From Alkalimonas delamerensis (GTDB lineage: Bacteria; Pseudomonadota; Gammaproteobacteria; Enterobacterales; Alteromonadaceae): a DNA stretch of 64,000 nucleotides. Each line of letters opens with the position of its first letter. Position 1 is the stretch's first letter. A model generated the notes under the pieces. That model had not been told where the DNA came from. It did not search any database and saw nothing but the letters and a program-made list of their open reading frames with translations. A program made the position numbers and the translations under genes. The DNA lies in NCBI RefSeq assembly GCF_030717955.1, contig NZ_JAUZVY010000007.1, forward strand, positions 62,001-126,000, written 5' to 3'. Of the stretch, positions 1 to 7,593 are shown piece by piece.

Positions 1-1095
1 ATGTCGCAATTGGCGGCAGAGCAGCAGGCCATTAATTTGTCCCAGGGGTTTCCAGACTTTGGCTGCGATCCCTTTTTAGTGGAGCAGCTGGCCTCCTTCA
101 GCCAGCAAGGTTTGAATCAGTATGCACCCATGGCTGGCGTCTTGCCACTGCGTCAGCAAATCGCTGCTTTGATTGCACGTTGCTACCATCAAAAGGTGTG
201 TCCAGAGCAGCACATTACCGTGACCTCCGGAGCCACCGAAGCCTTGTTTTGTGCCATTCAGGCTCTGGTTCGCCCCGGTGATGAAGTGATTGTGTTTGAT
301 CCTGCCTACGATAGCTATGCCCCGGCGGTGCAGTTGGCCGGTGGCGCCACGGTGCACCTGGCTCTGCTGGCCCCGGACTTTCAGGTCGACTGGCAGCAGG
401 TCGCGGATGCCATCAACGATAAAACCCGGCTGATTATTGTCAACAGTCCGCACAACCCCAGCAGCAAGGTGTTCAGTGCCAGCGACTGGCAACAGTTGCA
501 GCAATTGGTCTGCCAGCATGGACTGTATTGCATCAGTGATGAAGTGTACGAGCACATGGTGTTTGATGGCCGGCCACAATTGAGTGCTTTGTGTTTCCCG
601 GATTTAGCCGCGCGCAGCCTGGTGGTGTCGTCCTTCGGCAAAACCTTTCATGTCACCGGCTGGAAGCTGGGGTATTGCGTAGCGCCCCCAGCGCTGATGG
701 TCGAGTTTCGCAAGGTGCACCAGTACGTGACCTTTTCCAGCTTTACCCCGGCCCAGTTTGCTGTCGCCGCCATGCTGGAACAGCAGCCGGAGCAAGTCGT
801 TGGTTTGGCCGCTTTTTATCAGCGCAAACGCGATGTGTTTTGTGCGGCGCTTAGTGGCAGTCGCTTGCAGCTGCTGCCGGCTGAGGGCACCTACTTTCAG
901 CTGGCCGATTACAGTGCCATCAGCGAGCTGCCGGATCTGGAGTTTTGTCGCTGGTTAACGGTGCAGCACAAGGTGGCGGCCATTCCGCTCAGTGTGTTTT
1001 ACCGCCAGCCGCCGGCGCAGCGCTTGGTTCGCTTTTGTTTTGCCAAAGAAGAATCCACCTTGCAGCAAGCGGCGGAGGTTTTATGTCGTCTTTAA
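1..1095 (+). CDS. Methionine-type aminotransferase (5' partial)
   Basis: PLP-dependent class I/II aminotransferase, closest in pattern to the YbdL methionine aminotransferase, which transaminates methionine with 2-oxo acids. The visible 364 residues begin at motif NLSQGFPDF, which in YbdL lies some 25 residues into the protein, so the true start is probably upstream of the window. The Schiff-base lysine is K214 in SSFGKTFHVTGWKLGY; the substrate/PLP-binding motif NSPHNPSSK and C-terminal arginine motif RLVRFCFAK are present. It overlaps the downstream omega-amidase by 13 bp. Pairing of these two functions is typical of methionine salvage, where the amidase clears the 2-oxoacid amide. Sure of the family, fairly sure of the substrate. 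Confidence 0.85.
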   Translation: MSQLAAEQQAINLSQGFPDFGCDPFLVEQLASFSQQGLNQYAPMAGVLPLRQQIAALIARCYHQKVCPEQHITVTSGATEALFCAIQALVRPGDEVIVFDPAYDSYAPAVQLAGGATVHLALLAPDFQVDWQQVADAINDKTRLIIVNSPHNPSSKVFSASDWQQLQQLVCQHGLYCISDEVYEHMVFDGRPQLSALCFPDLAARSLVVSSFGKTFHVTGWKLGYCVAPPALMVEFRKVHQYVTFSSFTPAQFAVAAMLEQQPEQVVGLAAFYQRKRDVFCAALSGSRLQLLPAEGTYFQLADYSAISELPDLEFCRWLTVQHKVAAIPLSVFYRQPPAQRLVRFCFAKEESTLQQAAEVLCRL

Positions 1096-1865
1096 AAGTA
1101 GCCGTGGTGCAAAGCAGTCTGCATTGGCAGGACCCTGTGGCCAACCGTCAGCAATTGGCTGAGAAGATTGCAGCGCTGAGCGGTCAGGATCTGATTGTGT
1201 TGCCGGAAATGTTTACCACCGGCTTTTCGATGGACAGTGCCGCTGTTGCCGAGCCGGCCGGCGGTGAGAGCCTGGACTGGCTGAAGCAGCAGGCAGCGTT
1301 ATCCGGCGCTGCGCTTTGTGGCTCGGTAGCAGTACAAGAGCAGGGGCAGTACTACAACCGGCTGTACTTTGTAACGCCTGAAGGCGAGTGTACGCAGTAC
1401 GATAAAGTGCATTTGTTTCGGATGGCCGGTGAACATCAGGCCTATGATGCTGGCCGCGAGCGGGTCATCGTACCCTGGCGTGGCTTGCGGTTTTGCCTGC
1501 AAGTTTGCTACGACCTGCGCTTTCCGGTGTTTAGCCGCAACCGCAACGACTACGATGCCTTGATTTACGTCGCTAACTGGCCGGCGCCACGCCGCCTGGC
1601 CTGGCGCACCCTGCTGTCGGCCAGAGCCATTGAAAACCAAGCCTATGTCATTGGCTGCAACCGTATTGGCACCGATGGCAATGGTGTTGAGTACAGTGGC
1701 GATAGTTTGATTGTTGATTATCTGGGCCAACCCCTGGCTGATGGTCTGGACCAGAGCACCGTGCTCTGCGCTGAGCTTGACGCGGCTGCCTTGCAGCAAT
1801 TTAAACAGAAGTTCCCGGCTTATCTGGATGCGGATGCTTTTGAACTAACCATAAGGAGAGGATGA
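1083..1865 (+). CDS. Omega-amidase, nitrilase superfamily (YafV/Nit2-like)
   Basis: Carbon-nitrogen hydrolase of 260 residues predicted to hydrolyse 2-oxoglutaramate or 2-oxosuccinamate to the 2-oxoacid and ammonia. The nitrilase triad is complete: E42 (LPEMFTTGFSMD), K108 (YDKVHLF) and C142 (LQVCYDLRFP). The chosen ATG at 1083 lies inside the end of the aminotransferase and follows a GGAGG-type ribosome site, so the two are probably translationally coupled; a longer reading frame from 945 gives a non-homologous N-terminal extension and is rejected. Its stop codon overlaps the next lipoprotein start region. The neighbourhood supports a role in removing products of glutamine- or methionine-linked transamination. 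Confidence 0.88.
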   Translation: MSSLKVAVVQSSLHWQDPVANRQQLAEKIAALSGQDLIVLPEMFTTGFSMDSAAVAEPAGGESLDWLKQQAALSGAALCGSVAVQEQGQYYNRLYFVTPEGECTQYDKVHLFRMAGEHQAYDAGRERVIVPWRGLRFCLQVCYDLRFPVFSRNRNDYDALIYVANWPAPRRLAWRTLLSARAIENQAYVIGCNRIGTDGNGVEYSGDSLIVDYLGQPLADGLDQSTVLCAELDAAALQQFKQKFPAYLDADAFELTIRRG

Positions 1866-2464
1866 TGAAACAGTACGCACTTGGGGTGTTAGGGCTAGCC
1901 TTATTGGTGTTGCTGCTTGGTTGCAGCGATAGCGGCGAAGCCGTCACTGATTCGTCGGCCAATCAGCAAGGTGAGCTGGATGCCGTGCACTGGCGCTACG
2001 CCACCGATCCACACGGCAGCAGCGCCAGCTACAGCGGTGAGCTGGTGCAGGATGGCATTGCCCAGATCGCCTTTTACCGGGTACCTCGGGTGGATGCGCA
2101 GAACAATTCCTGGGTGGAACTGATTTACGACTTGCCGAATGGGAGCTTGCAAGGCGCCAGTGGCTTGCAGCTGAGCTACCAAAGCAGCAGCGATCTGGTG
2201 GTCAAGCTGGCGCAGCTGGAGTATGGCGAGCAGGGCGATCAGAGCTACGCTCATTACCAGGCGGTGCTGCCTGCTGCCACCGATTGGCAAGAGGCTACTT
2301 TATCACTGGCTGACTTTCAGCGTCCTTACTGGACACCAGCAATCTCCGTCGATCAGGGCATCGTTCCAGCCCATGTCAGTGCCATCTATCTGGTGCCGGA
2401 CTTAACCGACGAAGCTGGGGGAGAGGCATTGCTCAGCATTCGTGCAGTTGAGTTAATAAAGTAA
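1865..2464 (+). CDS. Putative lipoprotein with a beta-sandwich/CBM-like domain
   Basis: About 199 residues with a lipoprotein signal: hydrophobic residues 5-18 followed by lipobox LLGC, so the mature protein should be anchored from the cysteine. The rest is rich in alternating hydrophobic strands (for example SWVELIYDL, LQLSYQSSSDLVVKLAQL) resembling galactose-binding or carbohydrate-binding jelly rolls, but I cannot name a family. Two ATGs occur in tandem (1862 and 1865); AAGGAG at 1853-1858 is better spaced for the second. It is coupled to the amidase gene by stop/start overlap. Function unknown; a cell-surface binding role is only a guess. Confidence 0.7.
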   Translation: MKQYALGVLGLALLVLLLGCSDSGEAVTDSSANQQGELDAVHWRYATDPHGSSASYSGELVQDGIAQIAFYRVPRVDAQNNSWVELIYDLPNGSLQGASGLQLSYQSSSDLVVKLAQLEYGEQGDQSYAHYQAVLPAATDWQEATLSLADFQRPYWTPAISVDQGIVPAHVSAIYLVPDLTDEAGGEALLSIRAVELIK

Positions 2465-2552
2465 CAATTTTTCAACCTGTGCTCTTGATCTAACGGCTTT
2501 TTGCCGTCATAACTGTGGATCCGGCTTTTGAGCCATCAAGGATACCCGAGTT

Positions 2553-2984
2553 ATGACTGCACTACCCGAAGCCTTGCAGCCTTTGTATCAGGCGGCGCGT
2601 GAAGCCGCTAACAATGCCTATGCTCCCTACAGCCAGTTTCCGGTTGGGGTGGCGGTGCGAGGGCTCAGTGGCCGCATCTACAGCGGCTGCAATGTCGAAA
2701 ATGCCTCTTACGGTGGCACGGTTTGCGCCGAGCGCAATGCCATTGCTGCGGCAGTGGTCGCTGGCGAGCGTCAGTTTGATGCCTTGTTGGTGTACACGCC
2801 GCAGGAGAAGCTGACTCCGCCCTGTGGCCTGTGCCGTCAGGTGATTGCTGAATTCTTTTTGCCGGAGACCCTGATCTACAGCAGCAACCACCAGCAGCAG
2901 ATCCAGGGCTGGACAGTACAGCAGTTGCTGCCGGATGCCTTTACCCCTTTGTATTTAGCCAACAGCACCAAGGTGCCGAACTAA
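2553..2984 (+). CDS. cdd: Cytidine deaminase, homotetrameric type
   Basis: Zinc-dependent deamination of cytidine and deoxycytidine to uridine and deoxyuridine. At 143 residues this is the short tetrameric class. Catalytic motif CAERNA carries zinc ligand C58 and proton-shuttling E60; the other two ligands are C91 and C94 in PPCGLCRQ. Substrate-binding NVENASYGGT precedes the active site. AAGGA upstream of 2553 supports the start. The gene sits 32 bp before deoA, giving a pyrimidine nucleoside salvage pair. The stop codon falls inside a short imperfect tandem repeat (2970-3006). Confidence 0.95.
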   Translation: MTALPEALQPLYQAAREAANNAYAPYSQFPVGVAVRGLSGRIYSGCNVENASYGGTVCAERNAIAAAVVAGERQFDALLVYTPQEKLTPPCGLCRQVIAEFFLPETLIYSSNHQQQIQGWTVQQLLPDAFTPLYLANSTKVPN

Positions 2985-3006
2985 GGTGCCAAACTAAGGG
3001 TGCCGA
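2970..3006 (+). repeat. Imperfect 13-bp tandem repeat at the cdd stop codon
   Basis: Three consecutive imperfect copies of AAGGTGCCGAACT (2970-2982, 2983-2995, then a partial and diverged third copy from 2996). The first contains the start of the cdd stop codon, and the second contains another TAA. It looks like a local slippage duplication. Confidence 0.7.
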
Positions 3007-3016
3007 CGGAGTAGCT

Positions 3017-4333
3017 ATGCCGATCCCACAGGAAATAATCAAACGAAAACGCAATGGCGGAGCCCTGAGCCAGGACGAAATCGCTCAATTTGCTAAGGGC
3101 TTAACCGATGGCAGCTTTAGCGACAGTCAGGCCGCCGCGCTGGCGATGGCGATTTATCTCAATGGCATGACGGTAGACGAAAAAGTCGCGCTGACGCTGG
3201 CGATGCGCGACTCGGGCACCTGCCTGAACTGGCAGGGCCAACTCAATGGCCCGGTGGTGGACAAGCACAGTACCGGTGGCGTGGGTGATAAAGTGACCCT
3301 GATGCTGGCGCCGATGGTGGCCGCTTGTGGCGCTTACATGCCTAGCATTGCAGGCCGGGGGCTGGGCCATACCGGCGGTACTGTGGATAAACTGGAAAGC
3401 ATCCCGGGGTACAGCTGCAATCAGTCGCTTAGCCGTATCCGTCAGTTGTTACCAGAGCTGGGCTGCCTGATTGTCGGTCAGACCGATGAGCTGGCACCGG
3501 CCGACCGGCGCTTGTATGGCATCCGTGATGTAACAGCGACCGTCGAGTCCATTCCGCTGATCACCGCGTCCATTTTATCGAAAAAACTGTCTGAAGGTCT
3601 GGACGCTCTGGTAATGGATGTCAAAGTGGGCAATGGCGCCATCATGGCCACTGCCAGTGATGCCGAAGCTCTGGCGCGCAGCATTGTCGATACCGCCTGC
3701 GGTGCCGGTGTGGCCACCCGGGCTCTGATCAGCGACATGAATCAAATTCTGGGCACGACAGCCGGCAATGCGCTGGAGGTGCTGGAAACGCTGGACTACT
3801 TAACCGGCAAGGTGCGTGAGCCCCGGTTGCACCAACTGACGCTGGCATTGGGCGCCGATATGCTGGTGCTGTCCGGTTTGCAGCCGGATGAGGCCAGTGC
3901 CATCCGAGCGCTGGAGCAGAGCCTGAGCAGCGGCAAAGCGGCGGAGTACTTCGCCCGCATGGTGGCGGCTCTGGGAGGCCCGGCTGATTTGCTGGAGCGG
4001 CCAGAGCGCTATCTGGCCAAAGCCCCTGTCGAGCTGGAGGTGCCAGCGCCGGTCAGCGGATACTTGCAGGTGCAGGATACCGTAGCACTGGGGATGGCGG
4101 TGGTTCGGCTCGGCGGTGGCCGGGCTCACCCCGATCAGCAAATCAACCCAGCCGTAGGCTTTAGTGCGATATGCCCAGCGGGCAGCTGGCTGGAGCAAGG
4201 GCAACCTTTACTGAAAGTCCATGCCAGCTCGGATGCGGCTGCCGAGCAGGCGGTGCAGGAAGTGCTGGCTGCTTGTGCACTTTGTACTGATGCCGCAGCA
4301 TCATTCCCGCTGGTGCATCAACGGCTAGCCTGA
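3017..4333 (+). CDS. deoA: Thymidine phosphorylase
   Basis: Phosphorolysis of thymidine and deoxyuridine to the base and 2-deoxyribose-1-phosphate in the cytoplasm. Its 438 residues match the usual length of about 440. The phosphate-binding motif KHSTGGVGDK is at residues 83-92 and the family signature region SIAGRGLGHTGGTVDKLES follows; the C-terminal alpha/beta domain contains GGGRAHPDQ. A GGAG ribosome site lies 5 bp before the ATG. It follows cdd, and is followed by a strong bidirectional terminator at 4347-4373 that separates it from convergent rho. Confidence 0.96.
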   Translation: MPIPQEIIKRKRNGGALSQDEIAQFAKGLTDGSFSDSQAAALAMAIYLNGMTVDEKVALTLAMRDSGTCLNWQGQLNGPVVDKHSTGGVGDKVTLMLAPMVAACGAYMPSIAGRGLGHTGGTVDKLESIPGYSCNQSLSRIRQLLPELGCLIVGQTDELAPADRRLYGIRDVTATVESIPLITASILSKKLSEGLDALVMDVKVGNGAIMATASDAEALARSIVDTACGAGVATRALISDMNQILGTTAGNALEVLETLDYLTGKVREPRLHQLTLALGADMLVLSGLQPDEASAIRALEQSLSSGKAAEYFARMVAALGGPADLLERPERYLAKAPVELEVPAPVSGYLQVQDTVALGMAVVRLGGGRAHPDQQINPAVGFSAICPAGSWLEQGQPLLKVHASSDAAAEQAVQEVLAACALCTDAAASFPLVHQRLA

Positions 4334-4346
4334 ATCAGCAACAAAA

Positions 4347-4373
4347 AAGCCAGCCCGATGAGGCTGGCTTTTC
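4347..4373. terminator. Bidirectional terminator between deoA and rho
   Basis: Perfect 9-bp stem AAGCCAGCC/GGCTGGCTT with loop CGATGA, preceded by an A-run and followed by TTTTC, so it can serve both converging genes. Confidence 0.88.
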
Positions 4374-4391
4374 ACCTTGACGCTTCGCTTG

Positions 4392-5657
4392 TTAGCTGCG
4401 CTGGCGCTTCATCGATTCGAAGAACTCGTCGTTGGTCTTGGTCATACCAAGCTTATCGATCAGGAACTCCATCGCATCGGACTCATCCATCGGATTGAGG
4501 ATTTTGCGTAAAATCCACATCTTTTGCAGTTCTTCTTGCGACACCATCAATTCTTCGCGACGGGTGCCGGAGCGGTTGAAGTCGATGGCCGGGAAGATGC
4601 GTTTTTCGGCAATTTTGCGTGCCAGGTGCAGCTCCAGGTTACCGGTGCCTTTAAATTCTTCGTAGATGACTTCGTCCATCTTCGAGCCGGTATCGACCAG
4701 CGCAGTAGCGATGATGGTTAAGCTGCCACCTTCTTCGACATTCCGGGCGGCACCAAAGAAGCGCTTCGGCTTGTGCAGCGCATTGGCATCGACACCACCG
4801 GTTAATACCTTGCCGGAGCTTGGGATCACGGTGTTGTACGCCCGGGCCAAACGGGTAATGGAATCGAGCAGGATAATGACGTCTTTTTTGTGCTCGACCA
4901 GGCGCTTGGCTTTTTCAATCACCATTTCAGCCACTTGCACATGGCGGCTGGCTGGCTCATCAAAGGTGGAGGCAATGACTTCACCTTTCACCAGACGCTG
5001 CATCTCGGTGACTTCTTCCGGCCGCTCGTCAATCAGCAGTACCATCAGCACGCATTCCGGGTGGTTGGCGGCGATGGACTGGGCGATGTTTTGCAGCAAC
5101 AAGGTTTTACCGGCTTTTGGTGGTGCCACGATTAGGCCACGTTGGCCGCGGCCAATCGGGGAGGCCAAATCCAGCACCCGGGCGGTGATGTCTTCGGTAC
5201 TGCCGTTGCCACGCTCCATTCGCAGGCGGTCATTGGCATGCAAAGGCGTTAAGTTTTCAAACAGAATCTTGTTGCGGGCATGCTCGGGCTTGCCGAAGTT
5301 GACCTCGCTGACTTTCAGCAAGGCAAAGTAACGCTCGCCTTCTTTCGGTGGCCGGATCAGGCCGTCGATGGTATCGCCGGTGCGCAGGTTAAAGCGTCGG
5401 ATTTGGCTGGGTGAGACATAAATGTCATCAGGCCCTGCCAGGTAAGAGCTGTCGCCTGAACGCAGAAAGCCGAAGCCATCTTGCAGAATTTCCAGTACGC
5501 CACCGCCATAAATCTCCTCGCCTTTTTTGGCGTGGGATTTCAAAATGGCGAAAATAATGTCCTGCTTGCGTAAGCGAGCCATGCTGTCTAAGCCCATGGA
5601 CTCGGCTAATTCCACCAGTTCATTGATTGGCTTACGTTTTAATTCGGTTAAATGCAT
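4392..5657 (-). CDS. rho: Transcription termination factor Rho
   Basis: Hexameric RNA-dependent ATPase/helicase that ends transcription of untranslated RNA. The 421 residues carry the N-terminal Rho domain (1-45), a cold-shock-like RNA-binding domain (about 50-125, with DGFGFLR as the RNP-like motif) and the RecA-like ATPase with Walker A PPKAGKT at 179-185 and Walker B VLMVLLIDERPEEV. The order trxA-rho, divergent from rhlB, is the same as in Escherichia coli. The 222-bp leader to trxA contains a long hairpin (5766-5813), which fits with known autoregulation of rho in its leader, though that link is inference. Confidence 0.98.
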   Translation of the reverse strand: MHLTELKRKPINELVELAESMGLDSMARLRKQDIIFAILKSHAKKGEEIYGGGVLEILQDGFGFLRSGDSSYLAGPDDIYVSPSQIRRFNLRTGDTIDGLIRPPKEGERYFALLKVSEVNFGKPEHARNKILFENLTPLHANDRLRMERGNGSTEDITARVLDLASPIGRGQRGLIVAPPKAGKTLLLQNIAQSIAANHPECVLMVLLIDERPEEVTEMQRLVKGEVIASTFDEPASRHVQVAEMVIEKAKRLVEHKKDVIILLDSITRLARAYNTVIPSSGKVLTGGVDANALHKPKRFFGAARNVEEGGSLTIIATALVDTGSKMDEVIYEEFKGTGNLELHLARKIAEKRIFPAIDFNRSGTRREELMVSQEELQKMWILRKILNPMDESDAMEFLIDKLGMTKTNDEFFESMKRQRS

Positions 5658-5765
5658 AGTGTGGGTTCTAGTTGATCGAAATAGATGTTATTAGCTTATC
5701 AGCGGGTTTGAAAAGGTTTGGAGTTGGTTTACTCGACAGACAAGCGTGGTCATGGGTGTTGTACT

Positions 5766-5813
5766 GCCGATAACAATAGCAGGTGATGGCACAGCCGTCT
5801 ATATGTTATCGGC
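5766..5813. promoter_or_regulatory. Long hairpin in the rho leader
   Basis: Perfect 10-bp inverted repeat GCCGATAACA (5766-5775) and TGTTATCGGC (5804-5813). The 28 nt between them can pair further in RNA (GATGGC with GCCGTC through one G-U pair). On the rho strand it lies about 110-155 nt upstream of the start codon and has no following U-run, so it is more likely a leader structure or an operator than a simple terminator of trxA. Confidence 0.6.
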
Positions 5814-5879
5814 AAAAAACTGCATAAAAAGTCAGCAGCATGGCGGCGATAAAAAAACAGCCATGCCTACAAGCGGTGA

Positions 5880-6206
5880 TTAGATGTTGCTGTCCAGAAA
5901 CTCTTTTAACTGGGTCTTGGACAAAGCTCCCACCTTTGTCGCAGCAACCTGGCCATTTTTGAACAGCAGCAAGGTTGGAATGCCACGAATGCCGTATTTA
6001 GGCGAGGTATTCGGGTTTTGGTCAATATTCAGCTTGGCAATGGTGACTTTTCCTTGATATTCACCTGCCACATCGTCCAGAATGGGCGCGATCATTTTAC
6101 AAGGGCCACACCATTCAGCCCAGAAATCGACCAATACAGGTTGTTCAGCATTCAGGACATCGGTTTCAAAACTATCGTCTGAAACATGTAAAATCAGGTC
6201 ACTCAT
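5880..6206 (-). CDS. trxA: Thioredoxin 1
   Basis: Cytoplasmic dithiol-disulfide oxidoreductase of 108 residues, the standard length. Active site WCGPC is at residues 32-36, with the conserved buried D27 and cis-proline motif GIPTLLLF. It lies upstream of rho on the same strand and is divergent from rhlB, sharing a 103-bp intergenic region, so promoters for both must lie there. Classical enterobacterial synteny supports the identification. Confidence 0.97.
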   Translation of the reverse strand: MSDLILHVSDDSFETDVLNAEQPVLVDFWAEWCGPCKMIAPILDDVAGEYQGKVTIAKLNIDQNPNTSPKYGIRGIPTLLLFKNGQVAATKVGALSKTQLKEFLDSNI

Positions 6207-6309
6207 TGATTGTCTCCGTTAGTAAACTGGGCAGATCGACTGCAAAAAATGTCATCAATTTAAACGTGGCTGTTTCCTAATGCAAGGGGAACCGTTATGC
6301 TAGGCTGGT

Positions 6310-7593
6310 ATGAATAAAACACACTTAACATCACAGAAGTTCGCCGATTTCGCATTGGCACCCCAGATACTGGATGCACTGAACAGTCAGGGCTTCAGCT
6401 ATTGTACTCCAATCCAGGCGCAGTGTCTGCCTTTGGCATTGCAAGGCAAAGACATTGCCGGTCAGGCGCAAACAGGTACTGGCAAAACGCTGGCCTTTTT
6501 AACCGCCACCTTTCACTACCTGCTGAACAATGAACCCAGGGGTTCAGGCCAACCACGCGCCATCATTATGGCTCCTACGCGTGAACTGGCGGTTCAGATC
6601 CATCAGGATGCGGTGGCACTGGCAAAAAGTGCCGGTTTTCGCCTTGGCCTGATCTATGGGGGCGAAGGTTACGATTCACAACGGCAATTGCTGGAACAAG
6701 GGGTCGATATTTTAATTGGCACCACCGGCCGCTTGATTGATTACCAGAAACAAGGCCTGTTTCAGCTGGACCAAATTCAGGTGGTGGTGCTGGACGAAGC
6801 CGATCGCATGTTTGATCTCGGCTTTATCAAAGACATCCGCTTTTTATTCCGGCAGATGCCACCGGCCAATGAACGGCTTAGCTTGTTGTTCTCGGCGACC
6901 TTGTCGTACAAGGTGCAGGAGCTGGCGTTTGAGCAAATGAACGAACCGGTGCATATCCATATCGAGCCGGACCAGATGACCGCCAGCCGCATCAGCGAAG
7001 AGCTGTTTTACCCGTCCGATCCAGACAAAATGAAGCTGCTGCTGACCTTGATGGAAGAAGAGTGGCCGGATAAAGCCATTGTTTTTGCCAACACCAAGCA
7101 CAGCTGTGAAAACGTCCACGCCTGGCTGGAAGCCGATGGCCACCGGGTCGGCTTGCTGACCGGCGACGTTATTCAGAAGAAACGGCTGAAGATTTTAGAG
7201 GACTTTACTCAGGGGCGGCTGGACATTCTGGTAGCAACCGACGTTGCCGCCCGTGGCTTGCACATCCCGAAAGTCAGCCATGTGTTTAATTTTGATTTGC
7301 CTGATGATTGCGAAGATTACGTGCACCGCATCGGCCGTACCGGCCGGGCTGGCGAAAGCGGTAAGGCCATCAGCTTTGCCTGCGAACGTTATGCGCTGAA
7401 CCTGACGGCCATTGAAGACTACATCCGTCACCCGCTGCCGGTCACTCAGTACGATGCGGATGCGCTGCTGACGGATTTAACCACACCGAAACCCCGGGCT
7501 CGTCGTCGCACCACCACGGCGCGCAGTGGCAGCGGCGGTCGTGGCCGTAGCGGATCCAACCCCAATGCCAGCCGACGTCCCCGCAGCCGCTGA
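6310..7593 (+). CDS. rhlB: ATP-dependent RNA helicase RhlB (DEAD-box)
   Basis: DEAD-box helicase of 427 residues, the degradosome-associated helicase in relatives. Motifs in order: Q-motif CTPIQ (about 32-36), Walker A AQTGTGKT (53-60), PTRELA (89-94), DEAD (162-165), SAT (195-197), and the C-terminal motifs TDVAARGLH and HRIGRTGRAG. The tail after about residue 395 is basic and Gly/Ser/Arg rich, as in RhlB, and probably binds RNA. Next to trxA-rho and followed by gppA, as in Escherichia coli. The end overlaps gppA by 29 bp if gppA starts at 7565. Confidence 0.96.
   Translation: MNKTHLTSQKFADFALAPQILDALNSQGFSYCTPIQAQCLPLALQGKDIAGQAQTGTGKTLAFLTATFHYLLNNEPRGSGQPRAIIMAPTRELAVQIHQDAVALAKSAGFRLGLIYGGEGYDSQRQLLEQGVDILIGTTGRLIDYQKQGLFQLDQIQVVVLDEADRMFDLGFIKDIRFLFRQMPPANERLSLLFSATLSYKVQELAFEQMNEPVHIHIEPDQMTASRISEELFYPSDPDKMKLLLTLMEEEWPDKAIVFANTKHSCENVHAWLEADGHRVGLLTGDVIQKKRLKILEDFTQGRLDILVATDVAARGLHIPKVSHVFNFDLPDDCEDYVHRIGRTGRAGESGKAISFACERYALNLTAIEDYIRHPLPVTQYDADALLTDLTTPKPRARRRTTTARSGSGGRGRSGSNPNASRRPRSR

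Noticed and set aside
945..1082. N-terminal extension of the omega-amidase
   Set aside because: Runs through the aminotransferase gene; family homologues begin at the MSSLKVAVVQSS start, which has its own ribosome site.
1299..1799. Long antisense open frames within many genes, for example opposite the omega-amidase
   Set aside because: Shadows of GC-rich codon usage; no ribosome sites, domains or plausible neighbours.
5766..5813. Rho-independent terminator of trxA
   Set aside because: On the trxA/rho strand the hairpin is not followed by a U-run; the T-run lies before it.
7526..7564. GTG starts for gppA further inside rhlB
   Set aside because: They only add Ala/Val-rich residues read from the RhlB tail in another frame; the ATG at 7565 is nearer the conserved core, though not certain.
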